Of a DNA stretch of 64,000 bases, positions 43,378 to 53,184 are shown in pieces; the stretch's first letter is position 1; each line of letters starts with the position of its first letter. The DNA lies in the NCBI GenBank assembly GCA_019044685.2, contig JAGTXX020000007.1:186001-250000 (forward strand), in the 5' to 3' direction. The translations under genes and the position numbers were made by a program. The notes beneath the pieces are model-generated. The model had not been told where the DNA came from. It ran no database searches and saw only the letters and a program-made list of their open reading frames with translations. The DNA is from Nannochloris sp. 'desiccata'. Taxonomy: Eukaryota; Chlorophyta; Trebouxiophyceae; Chlorellales; Chlorellaceae.

Positions 43378-44324
43378 TTACGATGGAGCTGCAGCTGCAG
43401 AATCGTTTGGGAACCCCTCTGCATTTTCTAAAGAAGAAGTCTCGCTGTCGTCGTCGTCTTCTTCAGGACGGCTTCCATCTAGTTCTACTGTAACTAATGC
43501 AGGTGGTGGCGCGGATGTTCTCTGTTGCCTTCTAAGCTGTCCAGTATTACTTCTTCTGAAACCTCCTCCTCGCCCATTAAATAGAAAAATAGCAGCAGCA
43601 GGTGGTGGTCTTCTGGGAGCAGCAGCAGGAGATCCTGGAATAGTAGGAGGAGTAGAGGAACTTGAATCTTGCTGATTTACTTGTCCTTCAGTTTTAATAG
43701 TATTATTTTCTTCTTTTATTGCGAATCCCACGGTAGATAGATCAGGGTGCAACACTACAGCTGGCAATTTTGGGGGCTGGGTAGGAAGAGTGCGAGACCC
43801 AGACTGTTGCTGCTGCTGCATATGCGCAGCAAGTTCTCTAGTTGGTGAACGAATACCAGTACCATACTCTACATCATTTTCTTCACCGTCCTCTCCCTCG
43901 TCAGAATCACCACCCCCAGCACCAGGAAAAGAGGTTGAAGCGCCTCTTTGAAAAGCAGCAGCAGCGCGAAGTCTTTGGATATTGTAGCGACGTCTGCGGG
44001 CAGCAATACAGACGCGAACAGTTACTAAAATCGACATTGATGCCAATACCACAGCTGCAGGTGTAGAACAATGAGTAATAATGTTAGATTTAGGAAAGAG
44101 AAAACGAGAAAGCGCTCGTTAGCGTCTTTTACGAGAATGGGCAGTTTCTCTTTTAACAAAAGAGGAAATAGCTTACCAATTGCGCTCATAACAGATATTA
44201 TTATACCTCCATAGGAAGTATTAGGTTTATAATGGTAATCAAACACAGAGCTCGCATTTCTATTCATGTCGCTGCTGTTAACGTTGTTGTTGAACTCGGC
44301 TGCTGGTTCTGTTGGTTGACTCAT
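43378..44324 (-). CDS. Single-pass membrane protein with acidic, proline-rich tail (unknown)
   Basis: Exons 44324-44177 and 44054-43378 with a phase-1 intron; 274 aa. The chosen ATG is at 44324; the longer frame starts at TTG. No signal peptide: about 40 polar residues with N-glycosylation sites (NNVNSS, NRNASS, PNTSY) precede one hydrophobic helix (GGIIISVMSAIGAVVLASMSILVTV), then RVCIAARRRR, so the N-terminus is probably outside. The 200-residue cytosolic tail is low complexity: acidic (GGGDSDEGEDGEEND), Gln-rich, Pro-rich and ending in DDDDSETSS. Family unknown; layout recalls the type I protein at 10687, but no sequence match is seen. Confidence 0.72.
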
Positions 44325-44708
44325 TGTTTGATAGTTGAGAAGCAACAGAGACTGTATTAATCAACTACAAGGTTAATTTGTTGCCTAGACATGCAGGCTT
44401 TAGAGGCTGTTTAATTTGCTAGAGAAAAATAAAAATAAAAGCCAGCGCTCGGCTCAACCAGACAAAGGTCTCCCTTGGACCCTACTTGCCCATAAAAACA
44501 TAAACCTATTTCTGGTAGTCATATTTGTAAAACAGCATATGTGTAAAAACTAGAGAAATCAAAGCTTTATTATCTCCATTTTAGAACAAGGGGGAATACC
44601 TTCTCCCCAGCTCCCACCCGGGGGGTGACGCACGTGAAAACATTCCTAACCACCTTAAAACCAGCTTCACTTCTTTCATTGCTCTTTACAATTTCTCCGT
44701 TTATCAAT
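44325..44708. other. Spacer between two minus-strand genes
   Basis: 384 bp: promoter of the membrane protein gene and 3' region of the beta-rich protein gene. Nothing distinct seen. Confidence 0.35.
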
Positions 44709-45440
44709 TTACAATCGAATTACAGCACTTAATCCATGTACATGCACACAAAACGCATCGTCATCTTCACTCCTCGCCCTACCCCCACCAACTCCAAAAC
44801 CAGGCACAGGGTTTCCAAAAGAGAAAGCATCAGCACCATGCCCTCTAGAGCCCATTTGCGGTATCTTAATACTCGTATACGTTTCTAAATCAAATCTAGG
44901 GTACTTTACACCTATCAAATGCAGTGGAAGTGGCACCGCCTGTCTCACTGAGAAGCCATTTTCAGAATAAATCACATTGCCTTCTTTACCCCCAGCAAAG
45001 CCGATTTGAAAGCCACATAAAGGTTTAAAACGAGATTGGAAAGTAGATCCATGCCCGGGGCCTATGTATTGGCCGCCTGCACTAACGGTGACGTTCATTC
45101 CATTGGGAAGAGTCACATTTTTCGAGTAGGCGACTATTTTGGCAGGTACATTGACATTGAAGCGGCCATGGAAGATTGTGTCTTGAGCTGAAAAGCCATA
45201 AATCAAACGACCTGAGGGGATTAAGATATCAGCTTTCGCACGGAATCTAAGAAGTTCTCCTAGGGCGTAGATATCTTTTCTAATTCCTAATTTGCATGGG
45301 TAGACTGCTTGCCTAGACCAGGTGAATTTTACTGGGACAGGGGTTGAGCGTGTTTGAAGAAGCGTGTAAGGAGTTGTGTTGACCTGAGCAGCAGCGGTGG
45401 CTGGAGGAGGTGCTGTTGAGTATGGGAATTCAGATGCCAT
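44709..45440 (-). CDS. Beta-rich protein of unknown family
   Basis: 243 aa, single exon. After a flexible N-terminus (FPYSTAPPPATAAAQVNTTP), the rest alternates short amphipathic stretches with Gly and aromatic residues: FTWSRQAVYPCKLGIRKDIY, RLIYGFSAQDTIFHGRFNVN, PAKIVAYSKNVTLPNGMNVT, GFQIGFAGGKEGNVIYSENG and YPRFDLETYTSIKIPQMG. The pattern suggests a beta-barrel or beta-sandwich, possibly an outer-envelope protein of plastid or mitochondrion; this is inference from the pattern only. No signal peptide. The neighbouring gene at 45931 is divergent. Confidence 0.7.
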   Translation of the reverse strand: MASEFPYSTAPPPATAAAQVNTTPYTLLQTRSTPVPVKFTWSRQAVYPCKLGIRKDIYALGELLRFRAKADILIPSGRLIYGFSAQDTIFHGRFNVNVPAKIVAYSKNVTLPNGMNVTVSAGGQYIGPGHGSTFQSRFKPLCGFQIGFAGGKEGNVIYSENGFSVRQAVPLPLHLIGVKYPRFDLETYTSIKIPQMGSRGHGADAFSFGNPVPGFGVGGGRARSEDDDAFCVHVHGLSAVIRL

Positions 45441-45930
45441 GATAGTATTTGTATACCGTGTAAAAAGGGTCTTTGAGCGGAGCTAGAGTGGAGATTGAGG
45501 ACTATGATCTGAGAGCAAAATGGCAACGTAAGCAAATCGTCAAAGCAAGGCCAATTGCGGAGATTTGCGTAACTAAGATGTGGGTTATTAATTACTACGC
45601 AGAAAAAGTGAGTGCTTGAGCCTGCATGCAAGGCTTTCGAGAGCTGGATGCCAAGTGTTAGAGCCTGGGTCATTTGAGATATCTGTCCACACCAAAGAAG
45701 AGGCTCTCCATGCTGCCTTGGTTGGCAATCAATTGATCTTACAGGAGTATTGTAGCGTTATTTCATTGCCTACTGAATCAGCACTGGCCAAGCTGGTCTC
45801 AACCACATTGCATTGCTACTTTGTTGTGAATCTGGCCCAAGTTGCAATCTTGTTGTGCCGCTGAAATATTTCATATCTACTCAATTATCGGAACACAAAT
45901 AATTAAATAATCTGCTCAGAGGGAAGCATA
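45441..45930. promoter_or_regulatory. Head-to-head spacer before the DUF3754 gene
   Basis: 490 bp between divergent starts. No credible gene; promoters presumed. Confidence 0.35.
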
Positions 45931-47998
45931 ATGTCTTCTGCTAAACCAGGTTTAAAACCTGTTGAGAAAACTGTCATCACTAAAGAGCGGGTTGTCGGTC
46001 CGCCAGACCGATTCATTGCTGTCACTGATGGAGAGCTCTTATCCTACTTCAAGAGTAAGTTTAACCTTTTAAATATGATTTGGAGTTTAGGGCTTACTAG
46101 TCTCATATTTCTAGATATTTTTCCATACAAAAGCTAAAATTTCCCCTGGCCGCCCTCGTATCACTTTTTAATTCTTCACGCACAACCTTATACTAGACCC
46201 TACACGAAACTAAAATTAAGTCTCTCGCCCTCCCTTCCTCTACTCCTACTGTTCAGGTTCCTTCTCTGAGACGGATAAGGCCTCTCTCTCCCAATTCCAT
46301 GAAATGATGGAAGGCATGTGTGTGAACAGCTTTTCTCGTCTTCGCCAATCCCTCGAAGAAGATTTCGCCTATTTCTCAAACTCTGCTGCTGGCGTGCCTG
46401 GCACAGATCCTCGTGAACTTGATCCATCTGCATACGTTTCCGACTTGGATAAACAAGAAGAACGGTTTTTATTGAATTTTTTGCAACTTCTCGAGGCAGG
46501 GCATTACAAATACTTAAATTCTTCTGAATGGGATGCTGCTCAGGCTGAAGAGTTTTTACTTACTTTACCTGTGACTGTTAATTGGAATGTGATGGATAAC
46601 GCTATCTTACCTCGTGCGTTATGGTCTCATCGTCCTGAAGAACGTGCTGCTGCGCCTGCTGAGCTTGCTGACAGGATGTTGATCTTTCACCGAGGAGTGG
46701 ATGTCGCTCACATTCAAGGAACTTATATTTTGAGAAAAATTGACCTTTTGTTGACTTTCCTCATCTTACAACCTTTATTCAAGATTTTCGCTGCTATCAT
46801 GAGGCTTTTTGGAGTCAAGAAGTTTGTCCCCGAGGCACCTGCCTACATGGCGCCTGTGGAGGAGGCCGAGGCGGCTATAAATAACGCCGCTGCAGCCGCT
46901 GCAGCGAAAGTAACTGCCGCTGCGATCCGCTCTGGCACGTTACACGAAGCGTCTATAAACATCGAACGAAGGACATTTGCGCGCACCTTCCCTACTGCTA
47001 AATCTGTTTTTAACCAACTATTCAAACGAGTAGATCTTCGTGAGGCCTGTTTTAAAGATGTCATTGTGCTCTACAGAAAGGCAGTGCCCGAGAAAGGAGG
47101 TCCTCCTCCTGGAGAGTTTGACATCATTCGTGAAGCTGATCCGGCTTTTTTACAACGTAATTTCATGTTGAAAAGGTTCAGATCAATTCCAATCGCTGAT
47201 CTGGAACTCGTTTTCCCTGAAAAAAACATTTACATGCCACCTCAGGTGATGCTTCAAATGATCATCACTGCAGTGACGTTATTACTCGCTGTAGTCACCT
47301 TTTTCCGTGGTGGTGTGTCTACAAAGGCATTATGGCCGTTGTTCACCATGCTGGGTAGTCGGTTGGGTCAGCTGTATTCAACTTCCCGGGTGCAAAAGAC
47401 CACGATTGAAAGAGCCATGCAGAATTTGTTGTACGACCGTACAGTCGCTTCTCAAGAAGCTGTAGTTGCGTCTTTGACTGATGAAATGGCTCGTCAACGT
47501 TGTCGTGAGCTGCTGATCGCGTATTTAATTTTGGTATTGGAAGGAAAGTCAATCACCCCTGATGAACTTGACAGTAAATGCGAATCTTTCCTTTCTTCCC
47601 AGTTTGGGTTGACCGTTGACTTTACGACTGAAGATGCTTTATCACCGTTGTTGGAATGGGGTTTAGTCATTCCTGAGAATCCTACTGTGGTCAACGGTCC
47701 GATCAAAGCTCTTCCTTTGACCCAGGGAATGGCTAAATTAGATTCTGCTTGGGATAATCTGTTTTCGTTTACTGCTTCTGGAGTTGGCAACACTACTCTG
47801 AATGCTTTGGGCGGTACTGGTGAAGTGGAGACGTTGAAGTCGCAGCCTTCTTCTCTTTTGGGTAAAGTATTGTCCACTGCTGTCGATACTGCAGCAGCTA
47901 CTGCTGTGGCCGCATCTCCAAGTCCATCTGCAACGAGCAGTGGAGTAACGGCACAGGGCAAGAAGAAAAGTTTCTTTTCCCGTTTAACTAAGAGCTAA
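45931..47998 (+). CDS. DUF3754 family membrane protein (TMEM143-like)
   Basis: Exons 45931-46054 and 46257-47998, phase-1 intron; 621 aa. The spliced joint reads LLSYFKSSFSETDKASLSQF, matching the family start (RFI...LSE..). The N-terminal region continues FLLNFLQLLEAGHYKYLNSS and LLTLPVTVNWNVMD. A Phe/Leu-rich segment (DLLLTFLILQPLFKIFAAIM) could touch membrane. The DUF3754 core follows: DVIVLYRKAVPEKGG, IREADPAFLQRNFMLKRFRS, IPIADLELVFPEKNIYMPPQ, then one or two membrane helices (MIITAVTLLLAVVTFFRGG). After it QNLLYDRTVASQEAVVASLT, EMARQRCRELLIAYLILV and the end domain. TMEM143 is mitochondrial in animals; the plant role is unknown. Confidence 0.88.
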
Positions 47999-48151
47999 CC
48001 ATTCGACTAATTGTCTTGTCCAGTCTACGTACTATATCCACTAATAACTACCAGGAAAGCATTTAACGGAACAAAAACAGCTTTATTGAATTCTTTCTTC
48101 TCTTTTCCTTTTTTTGGCGCCTTACGTCCGGGAATGGCTGCTTCGCTTCAT

Positions 48152-48175
48152 CCCCCCCCCCGCCCCCCCCCCCCC
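48152..48175. repeat. Poly(C) tract C10-G-C13 (G-quadruplex candidate on the minus strand)
   Basis: 24-base run of C with one G at 48162, in the 205-bp gap between two convergent genes. The minus strand is a G10/G13 run that could form a G-quadruplex, the plus strand an i-motif. Confidence 0.9.
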
Positions 48176-48203
48176 TCCTTGTCGCTATCTAACCCTATCT
48201 TCT

Positions 48204-48476
48204 TTACGCTGCGGATGACTGATTTCTTTCTTTCTTTCTTTGTTCTCTTATAACGACACCTTTGTCTCGTCGTTGTCTTTGGATTATATCTTTTGCCTGT
48301 GTTTGCGAATCTTGTGCCTTGGCTTCTTCTATTGATTGACCTTTCAACAAATTGCCATGTAAGAATTTTACTTTTTGTTTTTCTAACACTGAAAGCTGGG
48401 AGATGGAAATATTATACGCCTTCTTGAGCATTTCCAGCTGCGCTTGTTGCTCTTTTGGCTGAGTCAATGCTGGCAT
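48204..48476 (-). CDS. Possible 90-residue helical protein
   Basis: ATG-led frame, 90 aa, almost wholly polar and helical by composition: LEMLKKAYNISISQLSVLEK, QKVKFLHGNLLKGQSIEEAK, then a basic end (QRQRRDKGVVIREQRKKERN). The last 12 codons lie on a (TTTC)n tract, so the true end is uncertain; an unseen downstream exon is possible. No family recognised. It is convergent with the DUF3754 gene. Moderate to low confidence that this is a gene. Confidence 0.4.
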   Translation of the reverse strand: MPALTQPKEQQAQLEMLKKAYNISISQLSVLEKQKVKFLHGNLLKGQSIEEAKAQDSQTQAKDIIQRQRRDKGVVIREQRKKERNQSSAA

Positions 48477-49066
48477 CAGAAAATCCAGCCTGTTTCTCGC
48501 CGCCGCCCTCTAGCCATCAGTGGCTGCCAAGCTGTCTGATAGCAGCAGCGGATGCAGGAACCTCGAGAAACCAGCGCTACTCTTTCATCTATTTATGGAC
48601 AACCCGTACGTAGCGAGTCGTCCTGCTAGTACGTAGCTACACTGGCTTTTTATCCTAGTTTTATGAAAGGGCACTTTTTTTACACTATCTATAAAAGAAA
48701 GAAATCAGAAATATAAAAGACAAAGTACACACAGAACTTTTTCCAAATTACCATGAATTTATATAACCCCGCATGCCTTATCGGAAAGAAGAAGAAAACT
48801 ACGGGGGAACATAAAAAAGGAGGGCATCTGAAAGGAACAAAGTTGTGCGAGCGCTTTGTGGTATGGATGTATCTTCATTTTTATTAAGTGATAGTATCGT
48901 ATCGATAGTTGAGTTATGGTGCATAGGAGCATGCACGTGTTGAGTTTAGGTGAATTAGTAAGAGAGAGGGAGAAGATATATAACAACCAAGCACACAAGC
49001 CAGCAAAGCAACTCTCCTACCGGAGAAGGTGAGGTGGTTTTGCGCATCTGGCAGCCTTTTTATACA
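48477..49066. other. Spacer downstream of the 65-residue microprotein gene
   Basis: 590 bp, mostly 3' region of the microprotein gene on the minus strand. Short frames only; no gene seen. Confidence 0.4.
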
Positions 49067-49570
49067 TTAGGCAAGCTCAGCCTTGACCTTGTCGATCTGC
49101 TCGCCAGTGACAACCTTGGCGTTGGCAGCTTGGTCCTGGAATATGAGGAAGAGAAGAAAGGGAAGGTGAGAGTGACCTTCAAGTTGATGACGAAACGAGG
49201 TTGACAAGATGATGTGGTTGGATATGAAACTTACAGCAGAGACGCCAAGCTTGCTTGCACCAGCGTCAATGGCAGTACCAGAAGCAGTCTTGCCCTTATC
49301 GAGGGCAGTCTGAGCAGTCTTGTTGCCTATATAAAAAGTGAGAACAAGAAGAATGTTGAGATTGAGATGAGGCAGGGATCAAAGCAATACAGGCATGGAG
49401 ATACTTTGTTGCAAGCGTATCCCTCTGTTTAAATGCTGACGATGAGATATGCATGCAACCATGTTAAAGTTGAAGCACTATTGTGTGGGTGCAAAAGCCA
49501 CCTTGCAAATTTAACCGTTAAGGTTATGCTCACCCTTCAGCTTCTGCTTGATCTTATCCAAAAAACCCAT
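49067..49570 (-). CDS. 65-residue microprotein in three exons, highly biased codons
   Basis: Found by splicing; no exon is long enough to stand out. Exons: 49570-49534 (MGFLDKIKQKLK plus one base), 49326-49235 and 49135-49067 (ends DKVKAELA, TAA). Donors GTGAGC and GTAAGT and acceptors ATAG and CCAG keep the frame. An in-frame TAA lies upstream of the ATG, so this start is firm. The protein is an amphipathic Lys-rich helix followed by Ala/Thr/Gly-rich sequence (NKTAQTALDKGKTASGTAID; AGASKLGVSADQAANAKVV). Codons are as biased as in RBCS, suggesting high expression. The MGFLDK start and Lys/Ala/Asp composition recall bacterial MT0933-like and LEA-like stress proteins, but similarity is too weak for a family call. 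Confidence 0.75.
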
Positions 49571-49914
49571 GGTGTAGTTGCTTGTTGCTCGACGGAAGTG
49601 TATAAGTAATTAAAAAGTAATGACGGAAAGGCTTGCCATTCTGTGATAAAAAGGCAATGCCATCCGATGATCCGACTTTTCTTCCTGCCTATTGGACATG
49701 ATTTTGAGATAATCGGGGTATCGCAGGGCAAAATGGGTCGTAAATTACCTGTTTAAACACAGTTGGGTCTCCTGGAGGCCGGCGAGAAGAGGCACAACCC
49801 CCTATTCTGCTTGATCTTCTGTGCATCTCAATAATACTTTGATTCTTAACCTCGATAGTTTCTAGGGAACCACCCATTGGTATTCTGCAAGAAAATTACA
49901 GGTGAAAGGTTAAG
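49571..49914. promoter_or_regulatory. Head-to-head spacer between the microprotein and the second SMP/C2 gene
   Basis: 344 bp. A 62-codon minus frame (49689-49877) begins only 37 bp from the start of the plus-strand gene and has no family match; I treat it as chance. Confidence 0.4.
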
Positions 49915-52480
49915 ATGGTGCTTGCTGCGCTTGTTGGCGGCCCACTGGGTGCTGGCGTCGGAGTTTTGGTAAGATTAATACGCCAAGAGGCCCAGATGTC
50001 GCTTGTTGCGATTGCCAGTGCTTTTTGCACCGGCAATTCCTTATACAATAATTATTTGTACAAACCCACATAATCAGATGTTTGTATTACGCGCTTTGAA
50101 CAAAGTGGCAATGCAACCTCCAATTTGAAATTGCCAGTATTAACTACCCACCGATTCTAAACCAACTTTACTGTTTTTATCACCTTTACAGGCTGGATCA
50201 TTTATCTTCAGTTTTATCCGCCGCCCAGCGCTTCCCTTCCTTGAGCAATGTGATCGATCAGCAGATGAGGATGCCAACATCCCCATGCCAGACACAGCTC
50301 ACAAACCAGTCTCTTTCTTCGAAAAGAGACTCTTAAAAGATACTACCCCTGCTCTTACTCAACCAGATTACGAGCGTGCTCTTTTCATAAACAAGATTCT
50401 TCAACTTTTATGGCCTCACCTTTCTCCTGCCATCCACAAGGAAGTGATGAAACAAGCCAAAGCTCCTGTGGATGAGATCCTCGCTAAAGTCGCCCTAGTA
50501 GAGGATCTCCGTATTGACAGACTCGATCTTGGTGAACGTCCTTTCCGTATAGACTCTTTCAAGACTTACAAAACTTTTGCAGATGAGATAATCTTGGAAA
50601 CGCCTCTCTTTTGGGGAGGTGACATGGCCCTCCGCGCAACTGCCGTTATCAAAGCTGGTCCCCTAAAATTCGACCTTCCTGTCGATGTCTCAAACTTCCA
50701 ATTTAAAGCGCTGGCTCGTATTACTATCCCTATGGTGGAGACATTACCGTGCCTTGGTGGGATTTCTATTTCGCTTCTTGAAGAACCTTGGATTGATTTT
50801 GATTTGAATATCGTGGATATGGCTGATATTATGGCCTTACCTGGTGTTCCTCTTGCTGTCCGTACCGCAATCAAACTCGTTGCTGGTAAAATGCTCGTCT
50901 ACCCCAACGAATTCTCAGTCCCATTGATGCCAGGTTATGGTCACCCTCCACCTCCTCAAGGCATATTGAAAGTATGTGTTATTTCTGGACATGATTTGAA
51001 ATCCAGTTTATTGGATACTGTCGATCCGTTTGTTACTTTGGAAGTCCGTGAAGGGCGTGCTGCACAGACGACTGTTATCCCGAATAATATGAATCCATTT
51101 TGGGGCGAAGACCTTGATCTTGTTGTGGATGATCCATTGACTCAAGTTTTGAAGCTTGCCGTTTGGGATGATGATTTAATCACTCCAGATAGCGTTGGTG
51201 GTGCTTTTATCGAATTAAACGGAGCGGAATTTATCAATAATCCTTTGACTCCCGTTACCCTTCGATTGCCCATTTACGAACCTAGAGAAGAAGGAGAATT
51301 TCCTCGTGCCAACGCAGAAGATTTGTTGGTAGCTATCAATACCGCTGCTACTGATGCTGCTGTAGCTGCTGCTGTGGCTGAATTACCCCAGAAAAGGACT
51401 CTAATTGGCAAATTAAGAAGGAGAAAGGAAGCAAAGAAACTTGCTGCTACGATCGGTGGTGCTGCTGCTACCTCTGGTGATTTCTCAGGGCTGCATTCTG
51501 GTATTACTACCCCTCGTAACAGCGCTGCTAGTCCTGGCGCTGGTGGTGCAGCTACGTCGTCTTCAATGGTAACAGGATCTCCCTCTGCCCAAAGTGAGAA
51601 CGGAAGCGAGCTTACCACAGACGGTGAGGTACAAAGTCGCCGTAAGCGCCCCCCGCCCGGCAGCGTCACTGGAAGTATCACCCTTGAGGTAACATATTTA
51701 CCTTTCAAGAGCGCTTTACCTCCACCTGAGGCTACTCCAGCAGCAGAAACTCTTGTTGAATCTGCTTCTGCCACACCTGGCGAGGCGGCAGCAGTAGGCG
51801 AGGAGGGCGCTGCGGCAGCTGGGGTTGCTGGCCCTGCTGCGGTCGCCGGCGCCGCAGGCACCCCAGATACTCCTGCTCCTGCTACTTCCCCAGCACCCCC
51901 AATTGTTAATTTACGTCATCGTACACTCAACGATCAATCCTTTGCGGAACCTTCCCCGGAACAAAAGGGTGTCCTCACTGTCAACTTGAAAAAAGTAATG
52001 CACCTTGCTGAAGCAATGGACACGTTCGTACAGTTACGCCTCTACGACCCCGTTCGTATGCCTGTACCAGACATTAACGTGAAAACCAAAGTCGAACTTC
52101 ATGAAGCTTCCCCTCGTTTCAACTTCAAGACTGACTTTGTAAACATCTCCGCCCAAAGCGTCTTAACATTAACGGTCTGCCAGCAACCAGGGACCATGGC
52201 AGCAATGACATCTTTAAGAGTCCCCTTCTTACAGAAAGCAGCTCCAAAGGTTCTAGGCCGTGTACGTGTGCCTCTGGATGAGGTGGTGCGTGAAGGAAGG
52301 GTCAATGGAGTGTTTGCTCTACAGGAAGCCCAGACGGGTGAAATGCATTTGACTCTAGAATGGAGTGGAGTGGATCTAGACGCTGCAGCCGAACAAGCGG
52401 CCGCTGATGCAGTTGCAAAGGCTGATGCTACTGTGAAATCTGCAAAGGCTGAACAGGTTAAGACTACTGCCAGTAAATAA
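49915..52480 (+). CDS. Second SMP/C2 membrane tether (E-Syt-like), with hidden N-terminal exon
   Basis: Exons 49915-49968 and 50192-52480, phase-0 intron; 780 aa. The long frame begins at 50285, but the upstream exon MVLAALVGGPLGAGVGVL joins to AGSFIFSFIRRPALPFLEQC, giving the N-terminal membrane anchor expected of the family. The SMP domain follows (FEKRLLKDTT; FINKILQLLWPHLSPAIHKE; LRIDRLDLGERPFRIDSF; NEFSVPLMP). One clear C2 domain starts at ILKVCVISGHDLKSSL (DTVDPFVTLEVRE; NNMNPFWGED; VWDDDLITPDSVGG). A Ser/Ala/Pro-rich linker leads to a second, degenerate C2-like unit (VLTVNLKKVMHLAEAMDTFV) that lacks the usual acidic Ca-binding residues. The tail is Ala/Lys-rich. Confidence 0.9.
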
Positions 52481-53184
52481 AGACTTTCTACTTATTGATT
52501 TCAAATAATGTCTGACAGTACTTTCCCGACGGTCGGGGAGTCTTCAAATCTAATTCAAAGCGCCCTTGATCAAATCTCGCCCGGAGCCTTGCTTGGATTT
52601 TTTTGGGGGGAAACCGTCTCATTTTGATTATTTTTCTGGTCTTTTTTGTTATATGTTGGTTTGTTTGTTTGACAAGACCTTGACGATGCTAAATAACTAA
52701 TGTGAAATTATAGGTTTGTGTAATTGCAAGACTTTACTTTATTGATTAAAAATGCAAAAGACTGGGAAAGGAAAAATTGAACTAGGCTCTTTTAAAATAG
52801 TACCAGAGGGAGGAAAGGAAAAATTAAACTAGGTTCTTTTAAAATAGTACCAGAGGGAGGAAAGGAAAAATTAAACTAGGCTCTTTTAAAATGGTACCAG
52901 AGGGAGGAAAGGAAAAATTAAACTAGGCTCTTTTAAAATAGTGCCAGAGGGAGGAAAGGAAAAATTAAACTAGGCTCTTTTTAAAATAGTACCAGAGGGA
53001 GGAAAGGAATTCCTTTGAAAGGGAAAAAAACACGAGCGCTCCTTGTCTAAATTAAATGAAAAGAACTCTCGAGGCAGAAAGAAAGAAGTTGAGAACAGAT
53101 GTTCAAATATAGAAAGAAAAGAAGGGGGAAAGGGAAAGAAAGAAAAAACGACCAGGTCAATTGCTCACCGAGTGGCGAGCTAGC
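52481..53184. other. Tail-to-tail spacer with minisatellite
   Basis: 704 bp between convergent genes: 3' UTR of the SMP/C2 gene, the shared motif at 52668-52687, a five-copy 47-bp minisatellite, then a purine-rich stretch before the membrane protein gene. Confidence 0.6.
52767..53009. repeat. Minisatellite: five direct copies of a 47-bp unit
   Basis: Units at 52767-52813, 52814-52860, 52861-52907, 52908-52954 and 52955-53002 (48 bp, one extra T), plus a 7-base partial copy. Each contains AAACTAGGCTCTTTTAAAAT followed by AGTACCAGAGGGAGG. Copies differ by only 1-2 bases, so the array is young or homogenised. Confidence 0.97.

Noticed and set aside
49689..49877. 62-codon minus ORF upstream of the microprotein
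   Set aside because: Starts 37 bp from the opposite gene and cannot be spliced in frame to the microprotein because of an in-frame TAA.
50285..52480. ATG at 50285 as the start of the second SMP/C2 protein
   Set aside because: The in-frame sequence upstream encodes a membrane segment and joins by consensus splice sites to an exon at 49915 that completes the anchor.
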